Positions 9,697 through 26,908 of a DNA stretch of 55,080 nt are shown in pieces (position 1 is the stretch's first letter; each line of letters begins with the position of its first letter). The notes under the pieces were generated by a model. The model had not been told where the DNA came from. It saw nothing but the letters and a program-made list of their open reading frames with translations, and did not search any database. The DNA comes from Priestia aryabhattai B8W22 (lineage in GTDB: Bacteria; Bacillota; Bacilli; Bacillales; Bacillaceae_H), in NCBI RefSeq assembly GCF_000956595.1, contig NZ_JYOO01000030.1, positions 1 through 55,080 on the forward strand, given 5' to 3'. The position numbers and the translations under genes are program-made.

Positions 9697-9725
9697 AATA
9701 TACATCTTTACCATTTTAACAGCAA
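9697..9725 (-). promoter_or_regulatory. Possible promoter upstream of infA
   Basis: TTGCTG (9720-9725), 17 bases, TATATT (9697-9702) on the minus strand in the 235-base map-infA gap. Apart from this match I see nothing recognisable in that gap. Moderate to weak call. Confidence 0.35.
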
Positions 9726-9819
9726 TTCAGACGAAAAACGATCATCGTGAATTTAGATAATTACTGTTTACTGTCCAGTGCATCTAGCGAGGAATGGATA
9801 GAGATAACATCCTTTAACA

Positions 9820-11278
<1,459 letters not shown>

Positions 11279-11282
11279 AGCT

Positions 11283-12575
11283 TTACTTAATAAATCCCTT
11301 ATAATGGCGTTTCACTAATTGACTCTCAAGCTGTTTCATTGTCTCAAGAGCTACACCGACAACAATTAACAAACTAGTACCGCCGATCTGAGCAGATGAT
11401 GGTAGGTTCGCAATTTTGATGAACAGAACCGGCAACACAGCAATTAACGCAAGGAATATCGAACCGATTAATGTCAGACGATATAACACTTTCGTTAAAT
11501 AAGCTTGTGTGCTTTTACCAGGACGAATGCCTGGGATGTAGCCACCTTGCTTTTTCAAGTTCTCTGCTACTTGTTCAGGGTTAACTTGAACAAATGTATA
11601 GAAGTAACAAAAAGCAATGATTAACGCTACATACACTATCATACCAATTGGCTTAGTATAGTCAAATGTATTCTGAATCCACGTCGTTACATCATTTGGA
11701 CCGAAAAATGATGCAATTGTTGGTGGTGTGATAATAAATGAAACTGCAAAGATAACAGGAATAACCCCAGCAGCATTTACTTTTAACGGTAAATGAGTGG
11801 ATTGACCTCCAACAGGATTACGACCAGCTGAACCCTTTGCATATTGAATAGGAATTTTTCGTAGCGCTTGTTGGAAGTAAATAACCCCAACAATAATAGC
11901 TAAAACTGCAATCGCAATTAAAACTACCGTTACGATACGAATGAATAATTGATCCCCAACGTCTTCAAATTGCTGTGCATAAATTTGATTTAATGTTGTC
12001 GGAATACCAGCTGCAATCCCAGCAAAGATAATGATAGAAATACCATTACCTACGCCTTTTGCAGTAATCTGTTCTCCTAACCACATTAAGAAGGCAGTAC
12101 CTGCCGTTAACACTGTAGCAATTAGAAGATACGTAGAAATTCCTGGATTAGCGATCAATTGTCCGCCCGAAATATTGTTGAATCCTATAGACATACCTAA
12201 AGCCTGGATAAATCCAAGCACAATTGTTCCATAACGAGTTACTTGAGCTAATTTACGGCGCCCAACATCTCCCTGCTTTGACCATTCTGTAAACTTAGGT
12301 ACAACATCCATCTGCAATAATTGGACGATGATGGATGCTGTAATATAAGGCATAATGCCCATAGCAAGAATGGAGAAGTTTTTTAACGCGCCGCCGCCAA
12401 ATGTATTCAGAACTCCGAATACATTTAACCCATCTTGCAATTTTAGTACATCCGTATTAACACTTGGTACAGGAATAAATGTACCAATTCGGAAGACAAT
12501 TAACATTAACAAAGTGAAAAAGATTTTTTGTCTTATTTCACGCACGCGCATTAAATTGGAGATTGTTTGAAACAT
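11283..12575 (-). CDS. secY: Preprotein translocase channel SecY
   Basis: A 430-residue SecY with ten membrane helices. The start [22 protein letters not shown] is typical, and the cytoplasmic loop GIRPGKSTQAYL near residues 350-360 is the SecA/ribosome contact region. It forms the SecYEG channel with SecE, which is also encoded in this window. Its ATG at 12575 shares one base with the rplO stop (TAATG), a coupled arrangement. Confidence 0.98.
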   Translation of the reverse strand: MFQTISNLMRVREIRQKIFFTLLMLIVFRIGTFIPVPSVNTDVLKLQDGLNVFGVLNTFGGGALKNFSILAMGIMPYITASIIVQLLQMDVVPKFTEWSKQGDVGRRKLAQVTRYGTIVLGFIQALGMSIGFNNISGGQLIANPGISTYLLIATVLTAGTAFLMWLGEQITAKGVGNGISIIIFAGIAAGIPTTLNQIYAQQFEDVGDQLFIRIVTVVLIAIAVLAIIVGVIYFQQALRKIPIQYAKGSAGRNPVGGQSTHLPLKVNAAGVIPVIFAVSFIITPPTIASFFGPNDVTTWIQNTFDYTKPIGMIVYVALIIAFCYFYTFVQVNPEQVAENLKKQGGYIPGIRPGKSTQAYLTKVLYRLTLIGSIFLALIAVLPVLFIKIANLPSSAQIGGTSLLIVVGVALETMKQLESQLVKRHYKGFIK

Positions 12576-13015
12576 TAGATCACCTCAACTGTACCGCCAG
12601 CAGCTTCGATAGCTTCTTTAGCAGTTGAAGAGAATTTAGCAGCTTTAACAGTTAGCTTAGAGTTTAATGTACCGTTTCCTAGTACTTTAACGCCAGCTTT
12701 TGCTTTGCTTACTAAACCAGTTTCGATTAATAATTCTGGTGTTACTTCAGTTCCATCTTCAAAACGGTTAAGAGCTTCTAAATTAACGATCGCGTATTCT
12801 TTGCGATTGATATTAGTGAACCCACGTTTTGGAAGACGACGGAATAAAGGAGTTTGACCACCTTCGAAGCCAGGTCTTACGCCACCGCCAGAGCGAGCGT
12901 TTTGCCCTTTGTGACCTTTACCTGAAGTCTTTCCGTTACCTGAACCAGTACCACGACCTACACGGTTACGTACTTTACGTGAACCTTCAGCTGGTTTCAA
13001 TTCATGAAGTTTCAT
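12575..13015 (-). CDS. rplO: 50S ribosomal protein L15
   Basis: A 146-residue L15. It has the long glycine- and arginine-rich N-terminal extension ([20 protein letters not shown]) that penetrates 23S rRNA, followed by a globular C-terminal domain. It is 33 bases after rpmD with GGAGG before the ATG. Its stop overlaps the secY start. Confidence 0.98.
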   Translation of the reverse strand: MKLHELKPAEGSRKVRNRVGRGTGSGNGKTSGKGHKGQNARSGGGVRPGFEGGQTPLFRRLPKRGFTNINRKEYAIVNLEALNRFEDGTEVTPELLIETGLVSKAKAGVKVLGNGTLNSKLTVKAAKFSSTAKEAIEAAGGTVEVI

Positions 13016-13048
13016 TCCGGAGCACCTCCTTAGAGTGACAATTTATAC

Positions 13049-13231
13049 TTATTGCTCTTTTACTGTAACAAGGTGAGCTACTTTGTTAATCATTCCGCGA
13101 ATTGCAGGATTATCGTCTTGAACGACAGTTTGATTTAACTTACGTAGGCCAAGTGTACGAACAGTTACACGTTGATCTTCTGGACGACCAATTACGCTAC
13201 GAGTAAGGGTAATTGCTAGTTTGTTTGCCAT
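13049..13231 (-). CDS. rpmD: 50S ribosomal protein L30
   Basis: A 60-residue L30, the normal short bacterial form ([20 protein letters not shown]). It is 14 bases after rpsE and 33 bases before rplO in the spc operon, with an AGGGAGG ribosome site. Confidence 0.98.
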   Translation of the reverse strand: MANKLAITLTRSVIGRPEDQRVTVRTLGLRKLNQTVVQDDNPAIRGMINKVAHLVTVKEQ

Positions 13232-13245
13232 TCTATATCCCTCCC

Positions 13246-14129
<884 letters not shown>

Positions 14130-14161
14130 TTCGGGCACTCCTTTCTTTTACCTAACCGGCA

Positions 14162-14701
14162 TTACTTCTTAGCAGTTTTACCTTCTTTACGACGTACATA
14201 TTCGCCTTCGTAACGAATACCTTTACCTTTGTAAGGCTCTGGTGGACGAACGTCACGAATATTTGCAGCTAATGCACCTACGCGTTCTTTATCAATACCT
14301 TTAATAACGATCTTAGTTTGAGAAGGAACTTCGATTTCGATTCCTGTTTCAGGAGTAATCTCAACTGGGTGAGAGTATCCAACGCTCAATACTAATTTGC
14401 TACCAGATTTTTGTGCACGGTAACCTACACCGACTAATTCTAAACCACGTTCGAATCCTTTAGTAACACCTTCAACCATGTTACCTAAAAGGCTACGAGT
14501 AGTTCCGTGAAGAGCGCGGTGCTCTTTATTGTCGCTAGGACGATTAACAACTAATACGTTGTCTTCAACTTTAATTTCGATTTCAGGGTGGAATGTACGA
14601 GTTAATTCACCCTTTGGTCCTTTTACAGTTACAGTGTTGCTCTCGTTCGTAACTGTAACACCTGCTGGAAGTTCTAAAGGCTTTTTACCAACACGTGACA
14701 T
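14162..14701 (-). CDS. rplF: 50S ribosomal protein L6
   Basis: A 179-residue L6 with two repeated L6 folds. The C-terminal [22 protein letters not shown] signature is present; L6 lies near the sarcin-ricin loop. The start is the ATG at 14701 ([12 protein letters not shown]) with GGAGG 7 bases before it. An upstream in-frame ATG at 14719 precedes the ribosome site and is rejected. Confidence 0.98.
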   Translation of the reverse strand: MSRVGKKPLELPAGVTVTNESNTVTVKGPKGELTRTFHPEIEIKVEDNVLVVNRPSDNKEHRALHGTTRSLLGNMVEGVTKGFERGLELVGVGYRAQKSGSKLVLSVGYSHPVEITPETGIEIEVPSQTKIVIKGIDKERVGALAANIRDVRPPEPYKGKGIRYEGEYVRRKEGKTAKK

Positions 14702-14731
14702 AGTTACACCTCCATTCACATTTAAAACTTA

Positions 14732-15130
14732 TTACCAAACGTACGCTAATACTTCTCCACCAGTTTGCTTTTGACGAGCTTCTTTGTCAGTTAAAACACC
14801 TTGAGAAGTAGAAACGATTGCGATACCTAAACCGTTAAGTACACGTGGTACTTCGTTAGTTTTTGCATAAACACGTAGACCAGGTTTACTGATACGTTTT
14901 AAGCCTGTAATTACACGTTCGTTATTTGAACCGTATTTTAAGAAGATACGGATAATACCTTGTTTGTTGTCTTCGATGTATTCTACATCACGTACGAAAC
15001 CCTCACGCTTAAGGATTTCTGCAATTTGCTTCTTAATGTTAGAAGCAGGAACTTCAATTTTCTCATGACGAACCATGTTCGCATTGCGGATACGAGTTAG
15101 TAAATCTGCAATAGGATCAGTCATTACCAT
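14732..15130 (-). CDS. rpsH: 30S ribosomal protein S8
   Basis: A 132-residue S8 ([19 protein letters not shown]), including the C-terminal [20 protein letters not shown] segment that binds helix 21 of 16S rRNA. S8 is the spc operon autoregulator in E. coli; whether it is so here is not visible. It is 30 bases after rpsZ with a GGAGGTAA ribosome site. A start two codons later (15124) is possible. Confidence 0.98.
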   Translation of the reverse strand: MVMTDPIADLLTRIRNANMVRHEKIEVPASNIKKQIAEILKREGFVRDVEYIEDNKQGIIRIFLKYGSNNERVITGLKRISKPGLRVYAKTNEVPRVLNGLGIAIVSTSQGVLTDKEARQKQTGGEVLAYVW

Positions 15131-15160
15131 ATTAATTTACCTCCTTCCCAAACTTGGGTT

Positions 15161-15376
<216 letters not shown>

Positions 15377-15379
15377 TTA

Positions 15380-15919
15380 TTACTTCTGGAATGGCATACC
15401 GAACTGAGTTAAAAGCTCACGAGCTTCTTCATCAGTGTTTGCTGTTGTAACAATAACGATATCCATACCACGAACTTTAGTTACTTTATCATAATCGATC
15501 TCTGGGAAGATCAATTGTTCTTTAACACCTAACGTGTAGTTTCCACGACCATCAAATGCTTTTTTAGATACCCCACGGAAATCACGCACACGTGGAAGTG
15601 ATACTGATACTAGTTTATCGAAGAATTCGTACATACGCTCGCCGCGTAAAGTAACTTTCGCACCGATTGGCATACCTTCACGAAGACGGAAACCAGCGAT
15701 AGATTTTTTCGCACGAGTTACAACAGGTTTTTGACCAGTGATTTCAGCTAGTTCTTCAACAGCGTTATCTAAAGCTTTTGAGTTAGAAACAGCATCACCG
15801 ATACCCATGTTGATTACGATCTTGTCGATTTTTGGCACTTGCATTACAGATTCATAATTAAACTTGCTAACTAGAGCAGGAGTAATCTCTTTTGTAAATT
15901 TCTCTTTAAGACGGTTCAT
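15380..15919 (-). CDS. rplE: 50S ribosomal protein L5
   Basis: A 179-residue L5, which binds 5S rRNA and the P-site tRNA. The motifs [20 protein letters not shown] and [20 protein letters not shown] are intact. I chose the ATG at 15919 (MNRLKEKF), with GGGAGG upstream and the family's usual length; a start at 15940 would precede the ribosome site. Confidence 0.98.
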   Translation of the reverse strand: MNRLKEKFTKEITPALVSKFNYESVMQVPKIDKIVINMGIGDAVSNSKALDNAVEELAEITGQKPVVTRAKKSIAGFRLREGMPIGAKVTLRGERMYEFFDKLVSVSLPRVRDFRGVSKKAFDGRGNYTLGVKEQLIFPEIDYDKVTKVRGMDIVIVTTANTDEEARELLTQFGMPFQK

Positions 15920-15950
15920 GTGAACTAAACCTCCCTTCACATTTCATTAA

Positions 15951-16262
15951 TTATTTATCTAAAGTTTCACCAGATTTTTTTGCTACACGTACCTTTTTGC
16001 CATCGATAACTTGGTACCCAACACGAGTTGGCTCACCAGATTTAGGATCCAACGGCATTACGTTTGATACGTGGATAGGTGCCTCTTGGCTAACGATTCC
16101 ACCTTGTGGATTTACTTGAGAAGGTTTAGAGTGTTTTTTAACAACGTTCACGCCTTCAACAAGTACACGGTCTTTCTTTGGGAAAGCTGCAAGTACTTCA
16201 CCTTGCTTACCTTTGTCTTTACCAGAGATAACCACTACTTTGTCGCCCTTTTTAACATGCAT
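15951..16262 (-). CDS. rplX: 50S ribosomal protein L24
   Basis: A 103-residue L24 with an N-terminal KOW motif ([20 protein letters not shown], residues 4-23). L24 initiates 50S assembly. AAGGAGGTGCGAATAGG lies before the ATG at 16262. It sits 49 bases after rplN and 31 before rplE. Confidence 0.98.
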   Translation of the reverse strand: MHVKKGDKVVVISGKDKGKQGEVLAAFPKKDRVLVEGVNVVKKHSKPSQVNPQGGIVSQEAPIHVSNVMPLDPKSGEPTRVGYQVIDGKKVRVAKKSGETLDK

Positions 16263-16311
16263 CCTATTCGCACCTCCTTAAAAGGCATTTTGTATTTGTT
16301 CTATATATCAA

Positions 16312-16704
<393 letters not shown>

Positions 16705-16731
16705 TCATTCTTATCCGATCTATCTTAACTA

Positions 16732-17010
<279 letters not shown>

Positions 17011-17020
17011 TCAGACTTAA

Positions 17021-18307
<1,287 letters not shown>

Positions 18308-18649
18308 TTATCCCTCCTTCTTTTCTGATACCACGATTGTGATGTGGCTTGTGCGCTTGTTAATTTGGCTTGCACGTCCCATAGCGCGTGGACGGAAACG
18401 TTTTAAAGTTGGACCTTCGTTAACAAAAGCGTCAGTAATAACTAAATTGTTAGCGTCCATTTCATAATTGTGTTCTGCATTGGCAATAGCAGATTTTAAT
18501 ACTTTCTCAACGACTGGAGAAGCAGCCTTTGGCGTGTGAAGTAGCACTGCTAGCGCTTCACCCACTTGCTTACCTCGAATTAAATCTACAACTAAACGAA
18601 CTTTACGAGGAGCAATACGTACTGTTCTCGCGACAGCTTTAGCTTGCAT
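18308..18649 (-). CDS. rplV: 50S ribosomal protein L22
   Basis: A 113-residue L22 ([20 protein letters not shown]) with the long beta-hairpin (about residues 80-100, [18 protein letters not shown]) that lines the exit tunnel near the macrolide site. No insertion or deletion typical of macrolide resistance is apparent in that loop. It is 19 bases after rpsS. Confidence 0.98.
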   Translation of the reverse strand: MQAKAVARTVRIAPRKVRLVVDLIRGKQVGEALAVLLHTPKAASPVVEKVLKSAIANAEHNYEMDANNLVITDAFVNEGPTLKRFRPRAMGRASQINKRTSHITIVVSEKKEG

Positions 18650-18668
18650 TTAAAAGCCTCCTCTCATA

Positions 18669-19001
<333 letters not shown>

Positions 19002-19004
19002 CCG

Positions 19005-19853
<849 letters not shown>

Positions 19854-19862
19854 CTAGTAATC

Positions 19863-20150
19863 TTAAGCTTCGAAGAATTCGATTTCGTTGCTCTCTTGAG
19901 TTAGTGTTACTACCGCTTTACGACGACGGTTAGTAAGACCACTGTAGCGACCTACACGCTTGAATTTACCTTTGTAGTTCATGATGTTTACTTTTTCAAC
20001 TTTTACGTCAAAGATTTTTTCGATAGCATCTTTAACCTCAGTTTTATTAGCTCTTACATCAACATCAAACGTATATTTTTTCTCAGCCATTAAGTCTGTT
20101 GAACGTTCTGTAATTACGGGGCGCTTAATAATATCACGAGGATCTTTCAT
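19863..20150 (-). CDS. rplW: 50S ribosomal protein L23
   Basis: A 95-residue L23 ([17 protein letters not shown]), which forms the docking site at the exit tunnel for trigger factor, SRP and SecYEG. Its ATG at 20150 shares one base with the rplD stop (TAATG), so the two are translationally coupled. AGGAGGTGC inside the end of rplD serves as its ribosome site. Confidence 0.98.
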   Translation of the reverse strand: MKDPRDIIKRPVITERSTDLMAEKKYTFDVDVRANKTEVKDAIEKIFDVKVEKVNIMNYKGKFKRVGRYSGLTNRRRKAVVTLTQESNEIEFFEA

Positions 20151-20773
20151 TATGCAAGCACCTCCTCTACTTTTTCAACTGCGTCTTTAGTGATTACAAG
20201 CTTATCATGGTTCATAACGTCTAATACGCTTAAACCATTAGCTGCAACAACTGTTACACCAGGAATATTACGTGCTGAAAGTGCAACATTTTCGTTAAGA
20301 TCAGCAGTTACTACTAATGCTTTGCGTTCTACTGTTAGGTTTTTAAGAACTGCTACCATTTCTTTTGTTTTTGGAGCGTCAAAAGAAAGAGCTTCAAGAA
20401 CAACGATGCTGTTATCTTGAGCTTTAGTTGATAATGCAGACTTAATTGCTAAACGACGAACTTTTTTAGGTAATTTGTAGCTATAGCTTCTTGGAACTGG
20501 ACCAAATACTACGCCACCACCACGCCATTGTGGAGAACGGATAGATCCTTGACGAGCACGACCAGTACCTTTTTGACGCCATGGCTTACGGCCACCGCCT
20601 CTTACTTCAGAACGATTTTTAACTTTAGAAGTACCTTGACGTTGAGATGCGCGTTGCATTACGATCGCGTCGAAAAGTACTTTATTGTTTGGTTCGATAC
20701 CGAAAACGGCATCTTGAAGTTCGATCTCTCCAACGTTTTCACCGTTTTGGTTAAACAATGCTACTTTTGGCAT
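20150..20773 (-). CDS. rplD: 50S ribosomal protein L4
   Basis: A 207-residue L4 with the extended tunnel loop (about residues 45-100, [19 protein letters not shown]), which contacts the macrolide site and looks wild type. In E. coli L4 represses the S10 operon; the leader here is unrelated in sequence, so that mechanism is not assumed. It is 28 bases after rplC. Confidence 0.98.
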   Translation of the reverse strand: MPKVALFNQNGENVGEIELQDAVFGIEPNNKVLFDAIVMQRASQRQGTSKVKNRSEVRGGGRKPWRQKGTGRARQGSIRSPQWRGGGVVFGPVPRSYSYKLPKKVRRLAIKSALSTKAQDNSIVVLEALSFDAPKTKEMVAVLKNLTVERKALVVTADLNENVALSARNIPGVTVVAANGLSVLDVMNHDKLVITKDAVEKVEEVLA

Positions 20774-20801
20774 TGGTTATTCCTCCTTTCTCGAAGAATT
20801 A

Positions 20802-21431
20802 TTATTTAGATTTAACTGCAGATTTAACAGTAACTAGAGATTTTCTAGCTCCTGGCACGTTACCTTTTACTAATAAAAGATTGCGTTCTGCGTCAACTTT
20901 AACGATTGATAAGTTTTGCACAGTGATGCGCTCTCCACCCATGCGTCCTGGTAATAATTTACCTTTGAATACGCGGTTTGGAGCTACAGGACCCATTGAA
21001 CCTGGGCGACGGTGGTAGCGAGAACCATGAGACATAGGTCCGCGAGATTGTCCGTGGCGTTTAATAGCACCTTGGAAACCTTTACCTTTTGAGATTCCTG
21101 TTACATCAATTACATCGCCTTCTGCGAAAATATCAACCTTGACTTCTTGACCAACTTCATATGCTGAAGCGTCCACACCGCGTAACTCACGGATGAAGCG
21201 CTTAGGAGCAGTATTAGCTTTAGTAGCATGTCCTTTTGCAGGTTTGTTAGATAGTTTTTCACGGATATCTTCGAAACCTAATTGGATTGCTTCGTAACCG
21301 TCTGTCTCAGCGTTTTTAACTTGAAGTACTACGTTAGCAGAAGCTTCAATTACTGTTACTGGGATCAAGTCACCATTTTCAGCAAATACTTGAGTCATAC
21401 CGATCTTTCTTCCTAAGATTCCTTTGGCCAT
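20802..21431 (-). CDS. rplC: 50S ribosomal protein L3
   Basis: A 209-residue L3 ([16 protein letters not shown]) whose central loop, [22 protein letters not shown] near residues 130-155, reaches the peptidyl transferase centre. It initiates 50S assembly. AGGAGGTGTGACTA precedes the ATG at 21431, 41 bases after rpsJ. Confidence 0.98.
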   Translation of the reverse strand: MAKGILGRKIGMTQVFAENGDLIPVTVIEASANVVLQVKNAETDGYEAIQLGFEDIREKLSNKPAKGHATKANTAPKRFIRELRGVDASAYEVGQEVKVDIFAEGDVIDVTGISKGKGFQGAIKRHGQSRGPMSHGSRYHRRPGSMGPVAPNRVFKGKLLPGRMGGERITVQNLSIVKVDAERNLLLVKGNVPGARKSLVTVKSAVKSK

Positions 21432-21472
21432 TAGTCACACCTCCTAAGTATCTTTTCATTCTTTATTTTAAA

Positions 21473-21961
<489 letters not shown>

Positions 21962-21983
21962 TTATGTGTCGCACACTTTTTTC

Positions 21984-22012
21984 ATTATATATAAAAGGAG
22001 ATCATTTTGCAA
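21984..22012 (-). promoter_or_regulatory. rpsJ promoter, distal
   Basis: TTGCAA (22007-22012), 17 bases, TATAAT (21984-21989) on the minus strand, just after the tuf terminator. Two promoters for this cluster are known in B. subtilis. Confidence 0.78.
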
Positions 22013-22052
22013 GTGTAATAGTAAAAACTATCTTTACCTTTTATCACCAAAT

Positions 22053-22083
22053 AAAAAAGGGAGTAGGTTACCCTACTCCCTTT
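22053..22083 (-). terminator. Intrinsic terminator of tuf
   Basis: A 9-bp stem, GGGAGTAGG/CCTACTCCC, with a 4-base loop (22059-22080), followed by a T-run on the minus strand, 15 bases after the tuf stop. It separates the str operon from the S10 operon. Confidence 0.92.
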
Positions 22084-22097
22084 ACTGAAACGAGAAA

Positions 22098-23288
22098 TTA
22101 CTCGCTGATTTTAGCTACAACGCCAGCGCCTACTGTACGTCCACCTTCACGGATTGAGAATTTAGTACCTTCTTCAATCGCGATTGGAGCGATAAGTTCA
22201 ACAGTCATTTCGATGTTGTCGCCAGGCATTACCATTTCTACGCCTTCAGGTAAGTTACAAATACCAGTTACATCAGTTGTACGGAAGTAGAACTGTGGAC
22301 GGTAGTTTGTGAAGAATGGAGTGTGACGTCCACCTTCGTCTTTAGAAAGAACGTATACTTCAGCAGTAAATTTAGTGTGTGGAGTGATTGAGCCTGGTTT
22401 AGCTAATACTTGTCCACGTTGGATTTCTTCACGTGCTACACCACGAAGTAAAGCACCGATGTTGTCGCCAGCTTCAGCATAGTCAAGAAGCTTACGGAAC
22501 ATTTCTACACCTGTTACAGTAGTAGATTTTGGCTCTTCAGTTAAACCGATGATGTCGATAACGTCACCAACTTTAACTTGTCCACGCTCTACACGACCTG
22601 TAGCAACTGTACCACGACCAGTGATTGAGAATACGTCCTCAACTGGCATCATGAATGGTTTTTCAGTGTCACGTTCTGGAGTTGGGATGTACTCATCAAC
22701 AGCGTCCATAAGCTCGATGATTTTAGCCTCCCAATCAGCTTCGCCTTCAAGAGCTTTAAGAGCAGAACCTTTGATTACTGGTACATCGTCACCAGGGAAG
22801 TCGTATTCAGAAAGAAGGTCACGTACTTCCATTTCTACTAATTCAAGTAGCTCTTCGTCGTCTACCATGTCACATTTGTTTAAGAATACAACTAGGTAAG
22901 GTACACCTACTTGACGAGAAAGAAGGATGTGCTCACGAGTTTGTGGCATTGGACCATCAGCAGCAGATACTACTAAGATACCGCCATCCATTTGAGCAGC
23001 ACCAGTGATCATGTTTTTAACATAGTCAGCATGTCCTGGGCAGTCAACGTGTGCATAGTGACGAGTGTCAGTTTCATACTCAACGTGTGCAGTTGAGATT
23101 GTGATTCCACGCTCGCGCTCTTCTGGAGCAGCGTCGATCATGTCGTAAGCCATTGCTGCACCTTTACCACTTTTCTTAGCAAGAACAGTAGTGATAGCAG
23201 CTGTTAAAGTTGTTTTACCATGGTCAACGTGACCAATTGTACCGATATTGGCATGTGTTTTTGAACGGTCGAATTTTTCCTTAGCCAT
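22098..23288 (-). CDS. tuf: Elongation factor Tu
   Basis: A 396-residue EF-Tu that delivers aminoacyl-tRNA. G1 GHVDHGKT is at 19-26, G3 DCPGH near 81-85, G4 NKCD near 136-139, and domains 2 and 3 follow to the C-terminal VAKISE. I chose the ATG at 23288 ([10 protein letters not shown]), with AAGGAGG upstream; an in-frame start at 23312 precedes the ribosome site. It is the only tuf gene in the window. It follows fusA after 116 bases. Confidence 0.98.
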   Translation of the reverse strand: MAKEKFDRSKTHANIGTIGHVDHGKTTLTAAITTVLAKKSGKGAAMAYDMIDAAPEERERGITISTAHVEYETDTRHYAHVDCPGHADYVKNMITGAAQMDGGILVVSAADGPMPQTREHILLSRQVGVPYLVVFLNKCDMVDDEELLELVEMEVRDLLSEYDFPGDDVPVIKGSALKALEGEADWEAKIIELMDAVDEYIPTPERDTEKPFMMPVEDVFSITGRGTVATGRVERGQVKVGDVIDIIGLTEEPKSTTVTGVEMFRKLLDYAEAGDNIGALLRGVAREEIQRGQVLAKPGSITPHTKFTAEVYVLSKDEGGRHTPFFTNYRPQFYFRTTDVTGICNLPEGVEMVMPGDNIEMTVELIAPIAIEEGTKFSIREGGRTVGAGVVAKISE

Positions 23289-23334
23289 TCGAAAATCCTC
23301 CTTAAAATTCATGTAGTTTATGTTTTATGAGGCC

Positions 23335-23361
23335 GTGAAAGGGAATGAGCTCCTCTTTCAC
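23335..23361 (-). other. Hairpin in the fusA-tuf gap
   Basis: GTGAAAG (23355-23361) pairs with CTTTCAC (23335-23341) on the transcript, extended by GG/CC after a bulge. No T-run follows. It lies about 50 bases before tuf and could shape tuf mRNA stability or expression relative to fusA. I find no convincing promoter in this gap. Confidence 0.45.
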
Positions 23362-23404
23362 AGCGTACATAAGTAGTTATACTTCAATAAAGAGTGAAAA
23401 TCAA

Positions 23405-25483
23405 TTATTCACCTTTATTTTTTTTAATAATTTCTTCTGAAATTGATTTAGGAACTTCTTCGTAGTGATCGAAGTGCATAGAATATGTTCCGCGACCTTG
23501 AGTGTTTGAACGTAATGCAGTTGCATAACCAAACATTTCAGAAAGTGGAACGAATGCACGTACAACTTGAGCGTTACCGCGTGCTTCCATACCTTCTACA
23601 CGTCCACGACGAGACGTAACGTCACCCATGATATCTCCTAAGTATTCGTCAGGGATAACAACTTCAACCTTCATCATTGGTTCAAGGATAGCTGGGTTAC
23701 ATTTTGATACTGCGTTTTTAAGAGCCATAGAAGCGGCAATTTTAAACGCCATCTCACTTGAGTCAACGTCATGGTAAGATCCATCAACTAAAGCAGCTTT
23801 GATATCGATTAATGGATAACCAGCAAGAACACCGTTTTGTAATGCATCTTCAAGACCAGCTTGAACTGCAGGGATGTATTCACGTGGAACTACACCACCA
23901 ACGATTTTGTTCTCAAATTCAAAGCCTTTTCCTTCTTCGTTAGGTTCGAACTCAATCCAAACGTGACCGAATTGTCCACGACCACCAGATTGACGAGCGA
24001 ATTTACCTTCAACTTTCGCACCAGCGCGGAAAGTTTCACGGTAAGCTACTTGAGGAGCACCAACGTTTGCTTCTACTTTGAATTCGCGACGCATACGGTC
24101 AACGATGATATCAAGGTGAAGTTCACCCATACCAGAGATGATGATTTGACCAGTCTCTGTATTAGTTTCCGCACGGAAAGTTGGATCTTCTTCTTGTAAC
24201 TTTTGAAGAGCTGTAGTCATTTTATCTTGGTCAGCTTTTGATTTTGGCTCAACAGATAAAGAGATAACTGGCTCTGGGAATTCCATAGACTCAAGAATTA
24301 CAAGACTCTTTTCGTCACATAGAGTATCACCAGTAGAAGTATCTTTTAATCCTACAGCTGCCGCGATATCTCCAGCGTATACTTCAGAAATCTCTTCACG
24401 AGAGTTAGCATGCATTTGTAGGATACGACCTACACGCTCACGCTTACCTTTTGTAGAGTTTTTGATGTATGAACCAGAGCTTAGTACACCAGAATACACA
24501 CGGAAGAATGTTAATTTACCAACATAAGGGTCCGTCATAACTTTGAACGCTAATGCTGAGAAAGGAGCGTTGTCGCTAGACTCACGCGTAACTTCTTCTT
24601 CTGTGTCAGGTACGATACCTTGGATTGCTGGTACATCAACTGGAGATGGTAGGTAATCAATTACCGCATCTAGCATTAATTGTACACCTTTGTTTTTGAA
24701 TGCTGAACCACAGATAACTGGGTAGAATTCAACGTCACAAGTACCTTTACGGATACCAGCTTTTAGTTCTTCAACTGTAAGCTCGCCTTCGTCTAAGTAC
24801 TTCATCATTAATTCTTCGTCAAGTTCTGCAACAGCTTCTACTAGGCTTGCACGGTATTCTTCAGCTTGCTCTTTGTATTCCTCAGGAATTTCACGAGATT
24901 CTGAACGAGTACCTAAGTCATCTTCGTAGAAGTATGCTTTCATTTCCACAAGGTCAATGATTGCTTCGAAGTCATCTTCAGCACCGATTGGCAACTGAAT
25001 TGGGTGAGCATTTGCACCTAAACGATCGTGGATCGTTTTTACAGAGTACAAGAAGTCAGCACCAATTTTGTCCATTTTGTTAACGAATACGACACGGGGA
25101 ACACCGTACGTAGTCGCTTGACGCCATACTGTTTCTGTTTGAGGCTCAACACCAGATTGAGCATCAAGAACTGCCACAGCGCCATCAAGTACACGTAATG
25201 AACGCTCAACTTCAACAGTGAAGTCTACGTGTCCAGGAGTATCGATGATGTTAACGCGGTGACCTTTCCAAGAAGCAGTTGTCGCAGCAGACGTGATAGT
25301 GATACCACGTTCTTGCTCTTGCTCCATCCAGTCCATTTGTGAAGCTCCTTCATGAGTTTCACCAATTTTATGGATACGGCCAGTATAATAAAGAACACGC
25401 TCAGTTGTTGTTGTTTTACCAGCATCAATGTGAGCCATGATCCCAATATTACGAGTGTTTTCTAAGGAGAACTCTCTTGCCAT
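23405..25483 (-). CDS. fusA: Elongation factor G
   Basis: A 692-residue EF-G that drives translocation and, with RRF, ribosome recycling. G1 AHIDAGKT is at 17-24, DTPGHVDF near 82-89, NKMDK near 136-140, and then domains II-V. I chose the ATG at 25483 ([12 protein letters not shown]), with AAGGAG upstream, giving the B. subtilis length; the frame extends to 25504 without a suitable ribosome site. It is 57 bases after rpsG in the str operon. Confidence 0.98.
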   Translation of the reverse strand: MAREFSLENTRNIGIMAHIDAGKTTTTERVLYYTGRIHKIGETHEGASQMDWMEQEQERGITITSAATTASWKGHRVNIIDTPGHVDFTVEVERSLRVLDGAVAVLDAQSGVEPQTETVWRQATTYGVPRVVFVNKMDKIGADFLYSVKTIHDRLGANAHPIQLPIGAEDDFEAIIDLVEMKAYFYEDDLGTRSESREIPEEYKEQAEEYRASLVEAVAELDEELMMKYLDEGELTVEELKAGIRKGTCDVEFYPVICGSAFKNKGVQLMLDAVIDYLPSPVDVPAIQGIVPDTEEEVTRESSDNAPFSALAFKVMTDPYVGKLTFFRVYSGVLSSGSYIKNSTKGKRERVGRILQMHANSREEISEVYAGDIAAAVGLKDTSTGDTLCDEKSLVILESMEFPEPVISLSVEPKSKADQDKMTTALQKLQEEDPTFRAETNTETGQIIISGMGELHLDIIVDRMRREFKVEANVGAPQVAYRETFRAGAKVEGKFARQSGGRGQFGHVWIEFEPNEEGKGFEFENKIVGGVVPREYIPAVQAGLEDALQNGVLAGYPLIDIKAALVDGSYHDVDSSEMAFKIAASMALKNAVSKCNPAILEPMMKVEVVIPDEYLGDIMGDVTSRRGRVEGMEARGNAQVVRAFVPLSEMFGYATALRSNTQGRGTYSMHFDHYEEVPKSISEEIIKKNKGE

Positions 25484-25540
25484 CTTAGGTATTTCTCCTT
25501 CCATATTATAATTTGTTTTTTAAAAAGTTTCGTTAAAAGA

Positions 25541-26053
<513 letters not shown>

Positions 26054-26061
26054 TTAAGCTA

Positions 26062-26484
26062 TTATTTTTTAGCTGCTTTTGGTCGCTTAGTACCATATTT
26101 AGAACGACCTTGCATACGGCCATCCACACCAGCAGTATCAAGTGCACCACGTACGATATGGTAACGTACCCCTGGTAAATCTTTTACACGTCCACCGCGG
26201 ATAAGTACCACGCTGTGTTCTTGTAAGTTGTGACCAATACCTGGGATATAAGCTGTTACCTCGATACCGTTTGTTAAACGTACACGAGCATATTTACGAA
26301 GAGCCGAGTTCGGTTTCTTCGGTGTCATAGTACCCACACGTGTACATACACCACGTTTTTGTGGAGAAGATTGGTTAGTTTGAGCTTTTTTGAAGCTGTT
26401 GTAACCTCTGTTTAAAGCAGGTGAGTCAGATTTTTTACCTTTACTCACACGACCATTACGGATTAATTGGTTAATAGTAGGCAT
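26062..26484 (-). CDS. rpsL: 30S ribosomal protein S12
   Basis: A 140-residue S12, the decoding-centre protein. The streptomycin-relevant lysines in TPKKPNS (K56/K57) and GGRVKDLPG are unmutated, suggesting a streptomycin-sensitive form. AAAGGAGG precedes the ATG at 26484. A 99-base leader with an ACCAC/GTGGT hairpin separates it from rplGB. Confidence 0.98.
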   Translation of the reverse strand: MPTINQLIRNGRVSKGKKSDSPALNRGYNSFKKAQTNQSSPQKRGVCTRVGTMTPKKPNSALRKYARVRLTNGIEVTAYIPGIGHNLQEHSVVLIRGGRVKDLPGVRYHIVRGALDTAGVDGRMQGRSKYGTKRPKAAKK

Positions 26485-26514
26485 TTAATTTTTCCTCCTT
26501 TCGCCTTTTGTAAG

Positions 26515-26532
26515 ACCACACATCCAGGTGGT
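26515..26532 (-). other. Hairpin in the rpsL leader
   Basis: The transcript reads ACCAC, 8 bases, GTGGT (26515-26532), about 30 bases before the rpsL start. No T-run follows. I recall a similar element upstream of rpsL in other Bacillus genomes, but cannot verify it here. Confidence 0.45.
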
Positions 26533-26583
26533 TCATTTTTTAGCAAAAAACAAAGTCTTTGAAACTAAAAGTTCAAAAACGTG

Positions 26584-26832
26584 TTAACTAATAATTGCAA
26601 CAGTTGCAGCGTTAACTTCTATCCTACAAGCTTGACCAAGCTTTCGCATAGAAGGGACATACGTATACGGAACGTTTTCTTGCTGTGCCGTTTTTGCCAC
26701 AATGGATGTGACATAAAAATCAGCGTCTTCAGCAATGATGATTTCCTTTACTGTACCTTTTTTTAATGCTTTCACCGTCTGCTTTGTTCCTACAATAATA
26801 TGATCAGCCTGTAATACTTTTTCATAAGACAT
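26584..26832 (-). CDS. rplGB: L7Ae-family ribosomal protein (RplGB/YbxF), K-turn RNA binder
   Basis: An 82-residue L7Ae/L30e-fold protein (MSYEKVLQADHIIVGTKQTV) corresponding to B. subtilis YbxF, which binds kink-turn RNA; its exact cell target is not settled. The IIIAEDADFYVTS and GQACRIEVNAATVAII segments are typical of the family. I chose the ATG at 26832 with GGAGG 8 bases upstream and family length; an in-frame start at 26889 is upstream of the promoter -10 and cannot be used. It is the first gene of the str operon here, with its own strong promoter. Confidence 0.92.
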   Translation of the reverse strand: MSYEKVLQADHIIVGTKQTVKALKKGTVKEIIIAEDADFYVTSIVAKTAQQENVPYTYVPSMRKLGQACRIEVNAATVAIIS

Positions 26833-26879
26833 TATCATATCCTCCAAAGTAACAGGTAGTTTATAGGAGCACCTTTGAT

Positions 26880-26908
26880 ATAGTATCATTCCCTAGAATG
26901 GATGTCAA
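26880..26908 (-). promoter_or_regulatory. Strong sigma-A promoter of rplGB-rpsL
   Basis: TTGACA (26903-26908), exactly 17 bases, TACTAT (26880-26885) on the minus strand. It lies 48 bases before the rplGB start and downstream of rpoC. Confidence 0.82.
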
